DNA of 64,000 nucleotides from an uncultured Clostridia bacterium (GTDB taxonomy: Bacteria; Bacillota; Clostridia; TANB77; CAG-508), in assembly GCA_948852945.1 (NCBI GenBank), contig CAQPBJ010000004.1, positions 30,495-94,494 on the forward strand, given 5' to 3'. The notes under the pieces were generated by a model. The model saw only the letters and a list, made by a program, of their open reading frames with translations. It had not been told where the DNA came from and did no database searches. Positions 18,390-27,748 of the stretch are shown piece after piece. The translations under genes and the position numbers were made by a program. Position 1 is the first letter of the stretch, and each line of letters opens with the position of its first letter.

Positions 18390-21300
18390 ATGTCTGAAAC
18401 TAAAGATAATATTAGAAGAATTATAAGTAATAACGAATTTTTAGATTATAAAAAAGTTCTTGGTAAAGATAACCTAGAAACTGTAGAATTTACTTTAGTA
18501 TTATTAAAACAATATTATGGTTTTTCCACTACAGAAATCAGCTCGATTTATGACTATTCCGAAGAAGATTTTGTTTCTGAACTTAATGAGTCTAATATTG
18601 ATTTTTTCCAATTATCAGAAGAACAATTCTTTTCTAAGCTATCTGATAATAAAAAAGAAATTTTTAAACAATTAGCTCATAATATTGTTTCACGTGTAAA
18701 ACCAGAAAAATTAAAAGAACTTATTTCTTCTGATGAATTACTATCTGTTGATATAGATTCGTTTAATAACTATTTAGATGAACTCGAAAAAGAAAAACAA
18801 GAAATATTTAAAATATTGAGTACTAGTGATTTAAGTCAAATTTTACCTAAGAGTTTTTTCGATTGTGATTTTTTAGATAAAATTAATTTAGAAAATTCTG
18901 GTGCTCGTTTGGATATGGAAAATTTCAACTATGATGCCAGAGTTTCTGGTTCATTAAAAGGTTGCGAATTACTTTCTTTTTCTATAAATCACTATATTGA
19001 TCCTGATGCGTCGGAACTTTTATCTATGTGGTCTCATATTAGTGCTGATTGTTTAGATGAAAGTCAATATATAGCTGTAGCTCAATATTATCTTTTACAT
19101 GGTTTGATTTTATCTGAAAAAGAACATTTTTTATTTCAAGCTCCTAATATTCAAGATGAGCTTCAATTATTATATGAAAAAGTCTTAAAAGACAATAAGT
19201 ATTCAGCATATGGATATCTAAATTTATATAATTGTATGACTCCTGAAGCACAAGCTAAAAATAGCGCATATATTGATAGAATAATTACTTTAGCTAAAAA
19301 TAGTGATGATAAATATTCTATTGAAAAGTCTATACAATATATGAGTCTTTCTCAATTTGATAAATATTTTCCTGACATTTTAAAATTATATACTAATGCT
19401 GATGGAACAATGAATTTAGACAATTTTATTTCAATGGTTTGGGGTTATTGTAATTCAGAAGTTCAACTTAATTACTTTGAGAAATTTAAAGATATTATTA
19501 ATCAAACAGCTACTAACAATAATAAGGATTTTTATGTTTATAGGCTATTAGAATCTTCTAGTGAAGAAGCTCAAAAAGTCTTTTTGCAAAATCTTTTGGA
19601 AGAAAGTCGTACTAATGGTGGAGCTTTAAGTTTAAGTAAAGTTGATGATATTTTGTCTCATACTTCAAAAAATGTAGATATTTCTGATGATTATTTTGAA
19701 GAAATTTTAAGCTTAGTTAATCCCGAAAAATATTCTTCAGTTGTTAAATTTTATAATGTATGGCAGAATATTGGTTTACATGCTCAACAAAAATATTTGC
19801 CTACAATGCTTAACCATCTTGAAATTTTTAATTTTGTTGAGTTGTGGAATCGAACTGATTTGGAAGCTCAAAAAAATTTATATAATGAATTAATTCCTAT
19901 TATAGAAAAAGACTATCCTTCTTTAGAACATCAATTTAAAGGCGATATTTATATTTCTCTTTTAAAAAATATGCCTGAAAAAGATGCTTCTGAATGGATA
20001 CATAATGATGTACCTAAATTTATTGATGCTTTTAGAAAAAAATATAATGATAATGAAAAAGATTTTATAGATTATAGCAAGTATACTGATTTTGAATTAG
20101 CTAATATTCTTTTACAATTAGAAAATAGTGGTGATTTAAATGATTCTAATATTAATTCTATTTTAAATAATTTGCCTACTTTGGGTAAACAAATTATTTA
20201 TAGAGTTATTAATTGTAATTCTAAAATGATTCAAAATGAAGCTTCAAAAATTTTATCAAAACTGGCACAAAATCCTAAAAATGCTGGTCAGCTTTTGACT
20301 GAAATTGAAAATATTTTTGCCCAAAGAAATTTACCTGATTTTGTGAAATTTTATAAGTATTTTGAGCTTTTACAATATGATGATAAAATAAATTTTTCAT
20401 CTTCCTATCTTTCTCCTGCTTTAGCTAATACTCAGAGTAAAACTTTAAGTAAAAGAATTATTTTTTCAGATTTAATGCGAATATCTATGGATTCAAATAA
20501 TAAATCGATGAAAAATTTTGTGGATACTTTAGAACGCGGTAATGCTTTATATGTAAAAGTAATGAACAATCAACTTGATGTTCAAGATTTTTCTAATGAA
20601 GATAGGTTTTTAGCACAAGAATATACTAAAACTTTATATTTTTTATATGAATTATCAGATGCTAGTGTAGTAGATAAAAAAGATGGTAGAAAGCTTTCGT
20701 TAACTGGTGATATAAAACAGGATTTTGAGTCTTTAGGTAGAAGATATTCACATGATGGCCTTATTAAAAATTTACCTGACCAAATTTTAAGAAGTATTAT
20801 TGGTCCATATCAAGAACTCTTTGAAGGCATTGATTCCGTAGAAAAAATCAAAGAATATATGCATCAAAAAATTGAAACTTCGAATAAAAGACATTTTGAA
20901 CTTGCTGATAGTAAAATTGATTTGAAACCTGGTGATTTAGTTAAAGGTATTAAAGATAGCTCTAGAGTTTCCCCTTCTCTTGTATCAGATGGTATAAGGG
21001 CTGGTGAATTTTTAGGTGTTGACAGTCATTCTGACCTTACTCCTTTGGATACTGATTTTAGCGCAATATTACCTGGAAATGAGGGTCAAGGATTTATTGG
21101 TAAGCTTAATAATACTATGTCTGCTAGCTATGGAGATATGTTTTTTGTAGTAAAATATAATCCAACTAAAATGGAGTATTCTAGACAAAATGATGATTTA
21201 AATGTTCTGTCTCAAGAAATAAAAATGAGTGATAAAATATCGTCAAGAAATGAACCTGATACTATTATAAAAAGGATTAATGATAGGTCTAGAAATGAAT

Positions 21301-22655
21301 ATGATGCTAAAAAATTAGAAATATTTTCTAGCAAATTTTCTGGTGAACACTATGGTATTAGAACAGGTGTAGGTATTACTGATATTGATTATATTGTTTT
21401 GACAAGTGGCTATAATAAACGTTTAGGTTTTGAATTAGCTATGAATGGAACTTATATTCCTGTTTTTGATGCTAAATCTGAAGAATTGTTATTTTCTCCT
21501 GAAGATTATGAATCAATTAGAAGTCAAATGCAAGGTTTATCTTTTTATGATGCTGGTAATTTTGTGGTTGATGAGTCAGCTAAAACTGCTCAAGCAAAAG
21601 AAATTGTAGATGAATTATTTTCTACTGGTGATGTTGACGAATCTATTAGTGAAAAAGAGGCTAAGTCTAAAAGAAGTGCTATACAATATCAAGTTGTAAA
21701 AGCTTTGTCTGAAAATATGGGAATAGGTCTTGAAAATCATGTTACTGGTAATATGACTGAAGGATTTGTTGAATTTATAGATACCGGTTCTACTGGCCGT
21801 GGTACTAATGTTCCTGGTAGCGGTGATTTTGATTTCATGATGAAAGTTGATAAAAATATTATAGATAATCCTTCTAGAATGGAAGAATTTAAAACTCATT
21901 TAAGAAAAGTATTAGCTATTCCTTCAAATGACCCAGAAACTTCTACAGAAGAATTAGGCGGAAACTTTAGATATAAAAAGGTCTCTATTGAAGGTATAGC
22001 AGAACCTGTAGATATTGACGTTACTTTTGCTCCTAAAAATGAAGAAATTACTTATTCAACTGATATGTGTGTTAAAGATAGATTAAATCATCTTAAAACT
22101 TCAGACCCTGAGGGGTATAAGTATACAGTTGCGAATATAGTTCTTGCTAAAAGATTACTTAAAAAAGAAGGTTTGTATAAGAAACATAACAGTGATGGTG
22201 CAACGCAATATGGCGGTTTTGGTGGTGTTGGCGTAGAAAATTGGATTCTTCAAAATGGCGGTTCTTTAATAACTGCTATGGATAGCTTTTTAGAAGCTTC
22301 AGCAAAAACTAAAGAATTTGATGAATTTAAGGAACTTTATCCAATTTTTGATTTTGGTGAAAATCATGCTTCAAAAGGTTCTTATCCTCATGATACTTTC
22401 ATAAATGGCTTGACTCAAGAAGGATATTTGCAGATGAAAACTAGATTTAGAGAATTGAAAAACGAATTAACGTCTATTGAAGTAGTTTCAGATAAAACTC
22501 GTTTAGCTGAAACTATTATAGAAGACACAGAAAACTTGGCTAAAGATGCTAGAAAAGGTTCTGTTTTGGCTACAATGTCTGAACTTACAAATTTATATAA
22601 TGAAATTGAAAATCCATCGATTACTAATAAAGAGGTTAATGATTATGACAAATGA
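18390..22655 (+). CDS. Large protein with C-terminal polymerase-beta-type nucleotidyltransferase domain (1,421 aa)
   Basis: I do not recognise the full-length family. Residues 1-770 are acidic and helical without clear motifs. A middle region (about 840-1080) holds LGVDSHSDLTPLDTDFSA and HYGIRTGVGITDIDYIVL. Residues from about 1130 carry the nucleotidyltransferase signature GSTGRGTNVPGSGDFDF, with a further acidic pair in VDIDVTF about 60 residues on. A following helical part with GGFGGVGVENWI recalls the archaeal CCA-adding/OAS branch. All three expected catalytic acidic positions are present, so activity is plausible; product and target are unknown. The start after GGAG (8-nt spacing) is preferred over the unmarked TTG/ATG upstream. 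It overlaps the next gene by 11 bp and is therefore probably coupled to it. Confidence 0.8.
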   Translation: MSETKDNIRRIISNNEFLDYKKVLGKDNLETVEFTLVLLKQYYGFSTTEISSIYDYSEEDFVSELNESNIDFFQLSEEQFFSKLSDNKKEIFKQLAHNIVSRVKPEKLKELISSDELLSVDIDSFNNYLDELEKEKQEIFKILSTSDLSQILPKSFFDCDFLDKINLENSGARLDMENFNYDARVSGSLKGCELLSFSINHYIDPDASELLSMWSHISADCLDESQYIAVAQYYLLHGLILSEKEHFLFQAPNIQDELQLLYEKVLKDNKYSAYGYLNLYNCMTPEAQAKNSAYIDRIITLAKNSDDKYSIEKSIQYMSLSQFDKYFPDILKLYTNADGTMNLDNFISMVWGYCNSEVQLNYFEKFKDIINQTATNNNKDFYVYRLLESSSEEAQKVFLQNLLEESRTNGGALSLSKVDDILSHTSKNVDISDDYFEEILSLVNPEKYSSVVKFYNVWQNIGLHAQQKYLPTMLNHLEIFNFVELWNRTDLEAQKNLYNELIPIIEKDYPSLEHQFKGDIYISLLKNMPEKDASEWIHNDVPKFIDAFRKKYNDNEKDFIDYSKYTDFELANILLQLENSGDLNDSNINSILNNLPTLGKQIIYRVINCNSKMIQNEASKILSKLAQNPKNAGQLLTEIENIFAQRNLPDFVKFYKYFELLQYDDKINFSSSYLSPALANTQSKTLSKRIIFSDLMRISMDSNNKSMKNFVDTLERGNALYVKVMNNQLDVQDFSNEDRFLAQEYTKTLYFLYELSDASVVDKKDGRKLSLTGDIKQDFESLGRRYSHDGLIKNLPDQILRSIIGPYQELFEGIDSVEKIKEYMHQKIETSNKRHFELADSKIDLKPGDLVKGIKDSSRVSPSLVSDGIRAGEFLGVDSHSDLTPLDTDFSAILPGNEGQGFIGKLNNTMSASYGDMFFVVKYNPTKMEYSRQNDDLNVLSQEIKMSDKISSRNEPDTIIKRINDRSRNEYDAKKLEIFSSKFSGEHYGIRTGVGITDIDYIVLTSGYNKRLGFELAMNGTYIPVFDAKSEELLFSPEDYESIRSQMQGLSFYDAGNFVVDESAKTAQAKEIVDELFSTGDVDESISEKEAKSKRSAIQYQVVKALSENMGIGLENHVTGNMTEGFVEFIDTGSTGRGTNVPGSGDFDFMMKVDKNIIDNPSRMEEFKTHLRKVLAIPSNDPETSTEELGGNFRYKKVSIEGIAEPVDIDVTFAPKNEEITYSTDMCVKDRLNHLKTSDPEGYKYTVANIVLAKRLLKKEGLYKKHNSDGATQYGGFGGVGVENWILQNGGSLITAMDSFLEASAKTKEFDEFKELYPIFDFGENHASKGSYPHDTFINGLTQEGYLQMKTRFRELKNELTSIEVVSDKTRLAETIIEDTENLAKDARKGSVLATMSELTNLYNEIENPSITNKEVNDYDK

Positions 22656-23091
22656 AATGGCTTTTGCAATAGCTGAAATTAACGAAATATTAAACTATTT
22701 ATCTATCCAGCAAGTGAATAAAATCCCTTTAAAATTAAGGAATATGTTCACTTTAGTTTCACATGCCAATTATATTCCTCATATTGATCCTAATAAAAGC
22801 ATATTAGAGCAGGATATTAGTACAAAAACTAAGGATATTTTAGTATTATTTTATAGAAATTATTGGTCTGATAGTGATAATAAAAATGAGATTGATAAGA
22901 TTTTAGACGAAAATGAGAATAGATACCAACTTGAACTTAGTCAAAAGTATAGTACCTATAATATTTTTAATTCTTCTAATAGCGCTATGACTCTTCCAGA
23001 GAATGATGTTCAGGATAATAAACTTATTGTTAAGAAGGATAACTTTATTACCAAGATTATAAATAAATTAAAATCTTGGTTTAGTCATTAA
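22645..23091 (+). CDS. Partner protein of the nucleotidyltransferase gene (148 aa)
   Basis: The ATG at 22645 lies inside the last codons of the upstream gene, with AAAGAGG eight bases before it, so the two are translationally coupled. The protein starts MTNEMAFAIAEINEIL and has the segment NKIPLKLRN, then DPNKSILEQDISTKTKDILV and LFYRNYW, then a charged tail. This pattern (a 'KIP' element followed by ILEQDIS-T-K-ILxLxYRxYW) occurs, as far as I recall, in many small hypothetical proteins of gut Firmicutes, but I cannot name a function. There is no membrane segment. A regulatory or neutralising role for the large protein is a guess based only on coupling. Confidence 0.75.
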   Translation: MTNEMAFAIAEINEILNYLSIQQVNKIPLKLRNMFTLVSHANYIPHIDPNKSILEQDISTKTKDILVLFYRNYWSDSDNKNEIDKILDENENRYQLELSQKYSTYNIFNSSNSAMTLPENDVQDNKLIVKKDNFITKIINKLKSWFSH

Positions 23092-23118
23092 AATTGTTTA
23101 TTATAATGCTATTTTAAC

Positions 23119-23272
23119 AAAGAACAATAGTGGGCTGATAAAAATTTGCTAAACTTTAATAAGCAACGTTCAGCCCACGTTTAATTGTTCGTCCGCGAAA
23201 ATTCTGAAAGAATTTTCTGTGGAATGTATTTATATTATAGGAAGTTCGGAGAACTTTCCTATAATATAAAAA
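23119..23272. repeat. 154-bp structured repeat, copy 2
   Basis: Identical to 16561-16714 over all 154 bases and in the same orientation. It lies between two converging genes. Together the copies bracket about 6.4 kb of accessory genes. Confidence 0.9.
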
Positions 23273-23273
23273 T

Positions 23274-23302
23274 AGACGTTCTATTTAAGAACGTCTTCTT
23301 TT
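23274..23302. terminator. Bidirectional terminator
   Basis: AGACGTTC (23274-23281) pairs with GAACGTCT (23289-23296), with T-rich sequence on both sides. It overlaps the last codons of the minus-strand glycosyltransferase gene. Confidence 0.75.
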
Positions 23303-24789
23303 TTGTTTATTTTAAAGTTTGATATATGTATTGATGTTATTGGTATTAATGCTATTATATATGGAATTATATATCTTGATTTTGCTTCCCATAAGATATG
23401 AAATGCAAATCCTCCTATAAAAATTGTTAATAAAAATATTACTTCTAATGAAAGTTTTTTTCTATTTTGTATTATGATTATTAAACTGCTGGATGTTATT
23501 AATAAAAGTGTTACTTTTTGATAAAATGTTACTGGATTTTCAGCATTTTTTAATATTTTATTTTCTCCGATGTTATTATTCCAAAATGCTGAATATGTAT
23601 TTTCTCCCCACATTGATGCTAGCTTTTTAGTGTAAAAATCTGCTGTGTATTTTATATTTTTTGATAAATATTTTACTCTTTCTTTTATCTTTTCTTTATA
23701 TTCATTTTCTATATTTTCTTTTTGGTGTAGTGCTGGTTCGGCTATAGGTTCGTTGTACCATCCGTTTCCTCTCCATGATTCTTCCATTGCCATTAAAATA
23801 AAACTTGCTTTTGGATATCCTTTATTTTTATCTAAATTATATTTTTGAAAATAATAGTTTTCTACTAAATTCGCTGGAACGAATGAGATTATTAAATATA
23901 TTGCTATTATTATTAAGTTTATCGCACTTTTCTTCCATTCTGTTTTATTAAATTCTTTTATTAAATTTAATATTAAATATACTACTGTTGCTATTATAAA
24001 TATTAAACTATTCATTCGCATCATATATGCAAAAGCTGTTAGTATTGCTGCTATTACTATGTGTTTTATTTTTTTGCTTTGTGTATATTTCATTATATAA
24101 TATACTGCAAATAGTGATAGCCCTAAGCTTGGAATGTCTCCATATATAAATGTTGTTAGCATTAATAATGGTGCACATGTTAATATTAATATTATTGGTA
24201 AGGTTGTACTTGTTTTGTATTGTTTAGATAGTTGATTACATATCTTGTATATTGCAAAAATAATGGCTAAATTTCCAATTATATTTACTACTCTTAGTAT
24301 TGCTATTACATCAAAATATGTCATTTTAAAGGCTAATTTATATACATATGCTAAGTGTATTTGTTGAGGATATTTTTCTATATATTCTTTTAGTGTTATT
24401 CCTGCATACGTTTTATTGTTTAGAAATTCATTATCGTCTCCTCTATAAAAGGTTTGTGCTAGGTTTGCTACATGTATTGAGTCACCGCCTATTCCTGGTC
24501 TTACTAAAATTATCCATAATATACTTAATATAATGTATATTACTAATGCTGCTATAAATATATTTTTTCTAATCTTTTTTTCTTTTTCGCTTTTTTCTAA
24601 CTTTTTGTCTAATTTTCTTGTTATAAAATATATTAATATCCCTACTAATATAATTGAAATTATGTAAAATATATTATTATAATTTATTATTACATGTTCT
24701 GATAAGTCTAGTTTGGCTGTAAATATTAAGTTTATTCCTGTTACAATTAATAGTGAAATTATTCCTATTATATATATGATTTTTTTCAT
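23281..24789 (-). CDS. Polytopic membrane glycosyltransferase-like protein (GT-C fold, 502 aa)
   Basis: The protein has about 11-12 hydrophobic segments. After the third there is a large outward loop with RPGIGGDSIHV, an acidic residue where GT39/GT83-type enzymes keep the catalytic Asp, and a second loop near residues 330-400 (MEESWRGNGWYNEP). This architecture matches GT-C transferases that use polyprenyl-phosphate sugars to modify cell-envelope polymers or proteins. The substrate is not predictable. The start follows AAAGGGAG at good spacing. The gene is monocistronic and ends in a bidirectional terminator. Confidence 0.75.
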   Translation of the reverse strand: MKKIIYIIGIISLLIVTGINLIFTAKLDLSEHVIINYNNIFYIISIILVGILIYFITRKLDKKLEKSEKEKKIRKNIFIAALVIYIILSILWIILVRPGIGGDSIHVANLAQTFYRGDDNEFLNNKTYAGITLKEYIEKYPQQIHLAYVYKLAFKMTYFDVIAILRVVNIIGNLAIIFAIYKICNQLSKQYKTSTTLPIILILTCAPLLMLTTFIYGDIPSLGLSLFAVYYIMKYTQSKKIKHIVIAAILTAFAYMMRMNSLIFIIATVVYLILNLIKEFNKTEWKKSAINLIIIAIYLIISFVPANLVENYYFQKYNLDKNKGYPKASFILMAMEESWRGNGWYNEPIAEPALHQKENIENEYKEKIKERVKYLSKNIKYTADFYTKKLASMWGENTYSAFWNNNIGENKILKNAENPVTFYQKVTLLLITSSSLIIIIQNRKKLSLEVIFLLTIFIGGFAFHILWEAKSRYIIPYIIALIPITSIHISNFKINKKEDVLK

Positions 24790-24861
24790 TTTTTCTCCCT
24801 TTATCTTAATGTTTATCCTAATAAATTATATTATATTTTTTATATTTTTCAACTTTTTGAG

Positions 24862-24888
24862 CAAAAAAAAACTCACAAATGAGTGAGA
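24862..24888 (-). terminator. Terminator of the 225-aa gene
   Basis: ACTCA pairs with TGAGT around CAAA, and the minus strand continues with nine T residues. Confidence 0.75.
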
Positions 24889-24922
24889 AAAAAAATAATG
24901 ATTTTTATTTTTTAGTTTGGTG

Positions 24923-25600
24923 TTACAAATGGGTTACTCCGCCGCCGCTCATGAATCTTCCGAATTTGGTGTCATACCTGAACCCGGATATGTTATTTTT
25001 GAAGCCATAGCTCTCTTCTTTCAGTTTGTCACTGTCATACTCATACTTATAACTTTTGTACGAAACAATTTCATCCTGAAAGTAGATGGCTTCTCCGGCA
25101 TCGATGTGAGATGGCTCACTTTCGTGCTGAAAACAACCGATGTTCTCCGGTGCACCGAACTCTTCGACCTGGATATATGGCCGGAATACCACAAATTCTT
25201 GCCTACAGGAAAGACTTGCGATATAGATGGGTGATTTGATATGTGAATGCTCTACTTCCAGCTTGTACGCATCATAATTTATTCCATCTACCATCATGCA
25301 TCCGTACTCCTCAAGGGAGTTAATCTGCACACCTCCTGTTTTTGCAAGTTTTTGGATTCTCTCGGCCAGCCACTCGAAATTCACGTCGGTTCGTGAATGA
25401 AATCCGTTTGGATATTTCTTCCGGATCTCTTCCAGTAGCTCCTCTTTGTCGGGGATCTCTGTGAAATACGGTGCTCCATCAAGGCCTCTTACACTTGGCT
25501 TACTGTCCTTATCAAATAGTATCTCGATAAGTCCACAACCAGGCGTGAGGTATTGAAGTTTGTTTTGCACGCAATCACATTCTTCGTACGTCCACTTCAT
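24923..25600 (-). CDS. Hypothetical protein (225 aa), GC-richer orphan
   Basis: I do not recognise this protein. It is soluble and begins MKWTYEECDCVQNKLQYLTP. It has a middle segment SPIYIASLSCRQEFVVFRPY and a C-terminal RFMSGGGVTHL; no known motif stands out. The ATG is chosen because AAGGTGGTG precedes it by about 5 nt; the longer frame lacks a ribosome site. Codon use is clearly GC-richer than the surroundings (GCC, CTC, CGG for Arg at two places). The gene has its own promoter (25664-25692) and terminator. A short palindrome GCCAA-CAGT-TTGGC lies just upstream of the ribosome site. Probably transferred from another lineage. Confidence 0.75.
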   Translation of the reverse strand: MKWTYEECDCVQNKLQYLTPGCGLIEILFDKDSKPSVRGLDGAPYFTEIPDKEELLEEIRKKYPNGFHSRTDVNFEWLAERIQKLAKTGGVQINSLEEYGCMMVDGINYDAYKLEVEHSHIKSPIYIASLSCRQEFVVFRPYIQVEEFGAPENIGCFQHESEPSHIDAGEAIYFQDEIVSYKSYKYEYDSDKLKEESYGFKNNISGFRYDTKFGRFMSGGGVTHL

Positions 25601-25663
25601 GTTGTCACCACCTTTTTTTCTGCCAACAGTTTGGCGATACAAGTTAATTAGTTGCCAATATAT

Positions 25664-25692
25664 ATTATATCATGTTTACATAATGTTGTAAA
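25664..25692 (-). promoter_or_regulatory. Promoter of the 225-aa gene
   Basis: TTTACA-17-TATAAT on the minus strand. The spacer holds ATTATGTAAAC, which recurs in the promoter of the distant lipoprotein gene (38072-38100). Confidence 0.75.
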
Positions 25693-25700
25693 TATTTGGC

Positions 25701-25735
25701 ATAAAAAAACTAGCATATATTATGCTAGTTTTAAA
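25701..25735. terminator. Bidirectional terminator after the VanW gene
   Basis: AACTAGCATA pairs with TATGCTAGTT. The minus strand continues with seven T residues. Confidence 0.75.
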
Positions 25736-25736
25736 T

Positions 25737-27605
25737 TTATGGATTTGTTTGTTCTGGTGGTGTTGGTTCTACTACTGGTATGCTTGGAGTAGGTGTTGGT
25801 TCTGTAGGTGTTGGTGTTGGTTCTTCAGATGGTGTTGGTTCTACTACTGGTATACTTGGAGTAGGTGTTGGTGTAACTACTGGAGCAACTGCTTTTTTGG
25901 TTCCTACTCTTACAACTTTTGTTATTGTTGCATATGTATCTGTAGATAGTTGAACTTTATCTACTCTTCCATCTGGATAATATAAATATTTATATGTTAC
26001 GCTTCTATATCCATTCATTCCTGCTGTTGTTACTTCTTGTCTTCCTTCTTCCATATTTGGATCTTCTATTGTGTTTACTGGACATGGTATTGTTGCTGTT
26101 GTTGTTGCTACTATTGATACTCGTGGCTCATTTTCTTCTTTTATTCCTGATATTGATACTGTAGCTACTCCACCGTTTATATATGCTGTTATTTTTACTG
26201 GATATTTTCTTGGATTTTTAAATTTAAAATCTAAGGCTCCATATGATACTGTAGCATCTCTTCCTGGGTCAACATATCCTGCTCCATATGAATGGTTATG
26301 TCTTTCTACTATATCTAAGTTTGCTAATACTACTGTATTGTAAAGTGTTGATGATATTTGGCAGATTCCGCCACCTAAACCATCTTCTACTCCTGAACTT
26401 GTAAATATATGTGCTTCTCTAAATCCGTTTTCTATTGATCTTTTTCCTACAGTTTGATTATATGAAAATGTTTCGCCTGGTTGTAATACATAATTATTTA
26501 TTTTTTTGCAGGCTATTGCTAAGTTTGTACTTCTGTTTGAGTTTCCTGCATCATATCTTGTTGTAAATGTTGCTAATACATCTGGAAATGCTCTTGAACC
26601 TAGGTCTGCAACAGTAATTCCTGCTTTTGTTACTTTTAATGGAATTATATATTCTTCTTTATCTTCTTTTAATAAATTTTTAATTTCATCCATTGTTATA
26701 GCAAAGTCAATTCCGTCTTTATCTACTACTACTTGGAATGGATCTTCTACTATATATGCGTCTTGTGGTTCTGTATGTACTTGATTATAAATATCATCAA
26801 TATCAATTTCTTTTGCTTTTTGATCTTTTACTTCTATTTCTTTTTCTTTTGGAAAACTTTTAGATATATTAGTTATTGATTCTTTGATATCTTTTTCCAT
26901 TTTTTCTTTATTTAGTATAATTCCATCTGTTCCTTTTGTTATTATTAATTCCTCTTCTTCTACGCTATAGGCATATTCTTTTACTACTCCTGGTAACTCT
27001 AAATTTGTATCTGTTAAGAATTTATCTAAATTTTCTTCATTTAAATTTACTGCTAAATCAATGTCTTCTTTTTTAAATTTTCTTTTTATAACTTCAAAAT
27101 TATTTTGAAAAATGTTTCCGTTTCTGCCCTTACTTACTGCTTTATCTACTGCTTCTTGGATATTTGCTTCTATCTCTAGTTGCTCCATCGGAAATTCTTT
27201 TGTATATTCTTTATACTTTAGTAGTATCGTTGATTCTTGCCTTTCTTTTACACTTTTTTCTATTAATTTATATGCTTCTTCTTTATTTAAACCAGAAACA
27301 TCAATTCCGTCTATTGTTATTCCTTTAATTATTTTTGAGTTTGTCATACTAGTAAAGGCAAATCCTGTAAACAATAGTAAAAAAAGTACAATTGCTACTA
27401 TTGCTATTATAGATATTTTTATAGTTCTTTTTCTTTTTTCTACCATTTGTTCAATATATTCTTTTGAATTTGATGGTACTTTTGGTGCGTTTGGCTTTTT
27501 TTGAGCGTGCTCTGTTCTTCTTTTTCTTGGTGTTTTTGATGTGTCTGATGTGTTTACTACTTTTTTATTTCCGCTTTTTACTATATCTTTTCTATCTTCT
27601 TTCAT
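25737..27605 (-). CDS. VanW-family peptidoglycan-associated protein with G5-like domain (622 aa)
   Basis: Order: basic cytoplasmic N-terminus; one membrane helix (about residues 65-90); putative peptidoglycan-binding PG_binding_4-like repeats (about 90-330); a VanW domain (about 340-490) with YDAGNSNRSTNLAIA, GGGICQISSTLYN and the HNHSYGAGYVDPGRDAT motif; a G5-like beta domain; and a tail rich in PTPTP with the repeat PSIPVVEPTP twice. It is probably anchored outside the membrane and contacts the wall; the biochemical role of VanW proteins is poorly known. The start ATG follows GGAGGGG; a GTG four codons upstream overlaps that site. The promoter TTGAAT-17-TATGAT (27663-27635) abuts a palindrome shared with the divergent regulator. 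Confidence 0.88.
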   Translation of the reverse strand: MKEDRKDIVKSGNKKVVNTSDTSKTPRKRRTEHAQKKPNAPKVPSNSKEYIEQMVEKRKRTIKISIIAIVAIVLFLLLFTGFAFTSMTNSKIIKGITIDGIDVSGLNKEEAYKLIEKSVKERQESTILLKYKEYTKEFPMEQLEIEANIQEAVDKAVSKGRNGNIFQNNFEVIKRKFKKEDIDLAVNLNEENLDKFLTDTNLELPGVVKEYAYSVEEEELIITKGTDGIILNKEKMEKDIKESITNISKSFPKEKEIEVKDQKAKEIDIDDIYNQVHTEPQDAYIVEDPFQVVVDKDGIDFAITMDEIKNLLKEDKEEYIIPLKVTKAGITVADLGSRAFPDVLATFTTRYDAGNSNRSTNLAIACKKINNYVLQPGETFSYNQTVGKRSIENGFREAHIFTSSGVEDGLGGGICQISSTLYNTVVLANLDIVERHNHSYGAGYVDPGRDATVSYGALDFKFKNPRKYPVKITAYINGGVATVSISGIKEENEPRVSIVATTTATIPCPVNTIEDPNMEEGRQEVTTAGMNGYRSVTYKYLYYPDGRVDKVQLSTDTYATITKVVRVGTKKAVAPVVTPTPTPSIPVVEPTPSEEPTPTPTEPTPTPSIPVVEPTPPEQTNP

Positions 27606-27634
27606 TTTCCCCTCCACTACTTTTTAGCACTTCT

Positions 27635-27663
27635 ATCATAGCATATTGATTTTTTTTATTCAA
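27635..27663 (-). promoter_or_regulatory. VanW gene promoter
   Basis: TTGAAT at 27663-27658 and TATGAT at 27640-27635 are 17 bp apart. The -35 box touches the palindrome at 27664-27683. Confidence 0.7.
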
Positions 27664-27683
27664 TAGTTTAAATTTCTAAACTA
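27664..27683. promoter_or_regulatory. Likely operator palindrome between divergent genes
   Basis: TAGTTTA-AATTTC-TAAACTA is a perfect 7-bp inverted repeat with a 6-bp centre. It sits next to the VanW -35 box and 8 bp before the -35 box of the XRE gene. Its position fits a binding site for that regulator. Confidence 0.6.
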
Positions 27684-27690
27684 TCTTTAC

Positions 27691-27719
27691 TAGACATTTT
27701 ATTTTTTTATATATATAAT
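27691..27719 (+). promoter_or_regulatory. XRE regulator promoter
   Basis: TAGACA (27691-27696), 17 bp, TATAAT (27714-27719). Confidence 0.7.
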
Positions 27720-27748
27720 ATACATAAATATTATTAAGGAGTGGTATT

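Noticed and set aside
21615..21899. 94-codon antisense ORF within the nucleotidyltransferase gene
   Set aside because: It is a mirror of a strongly coding frame with no ribosome site; the same holds for the many antisense frames over the surface gene.
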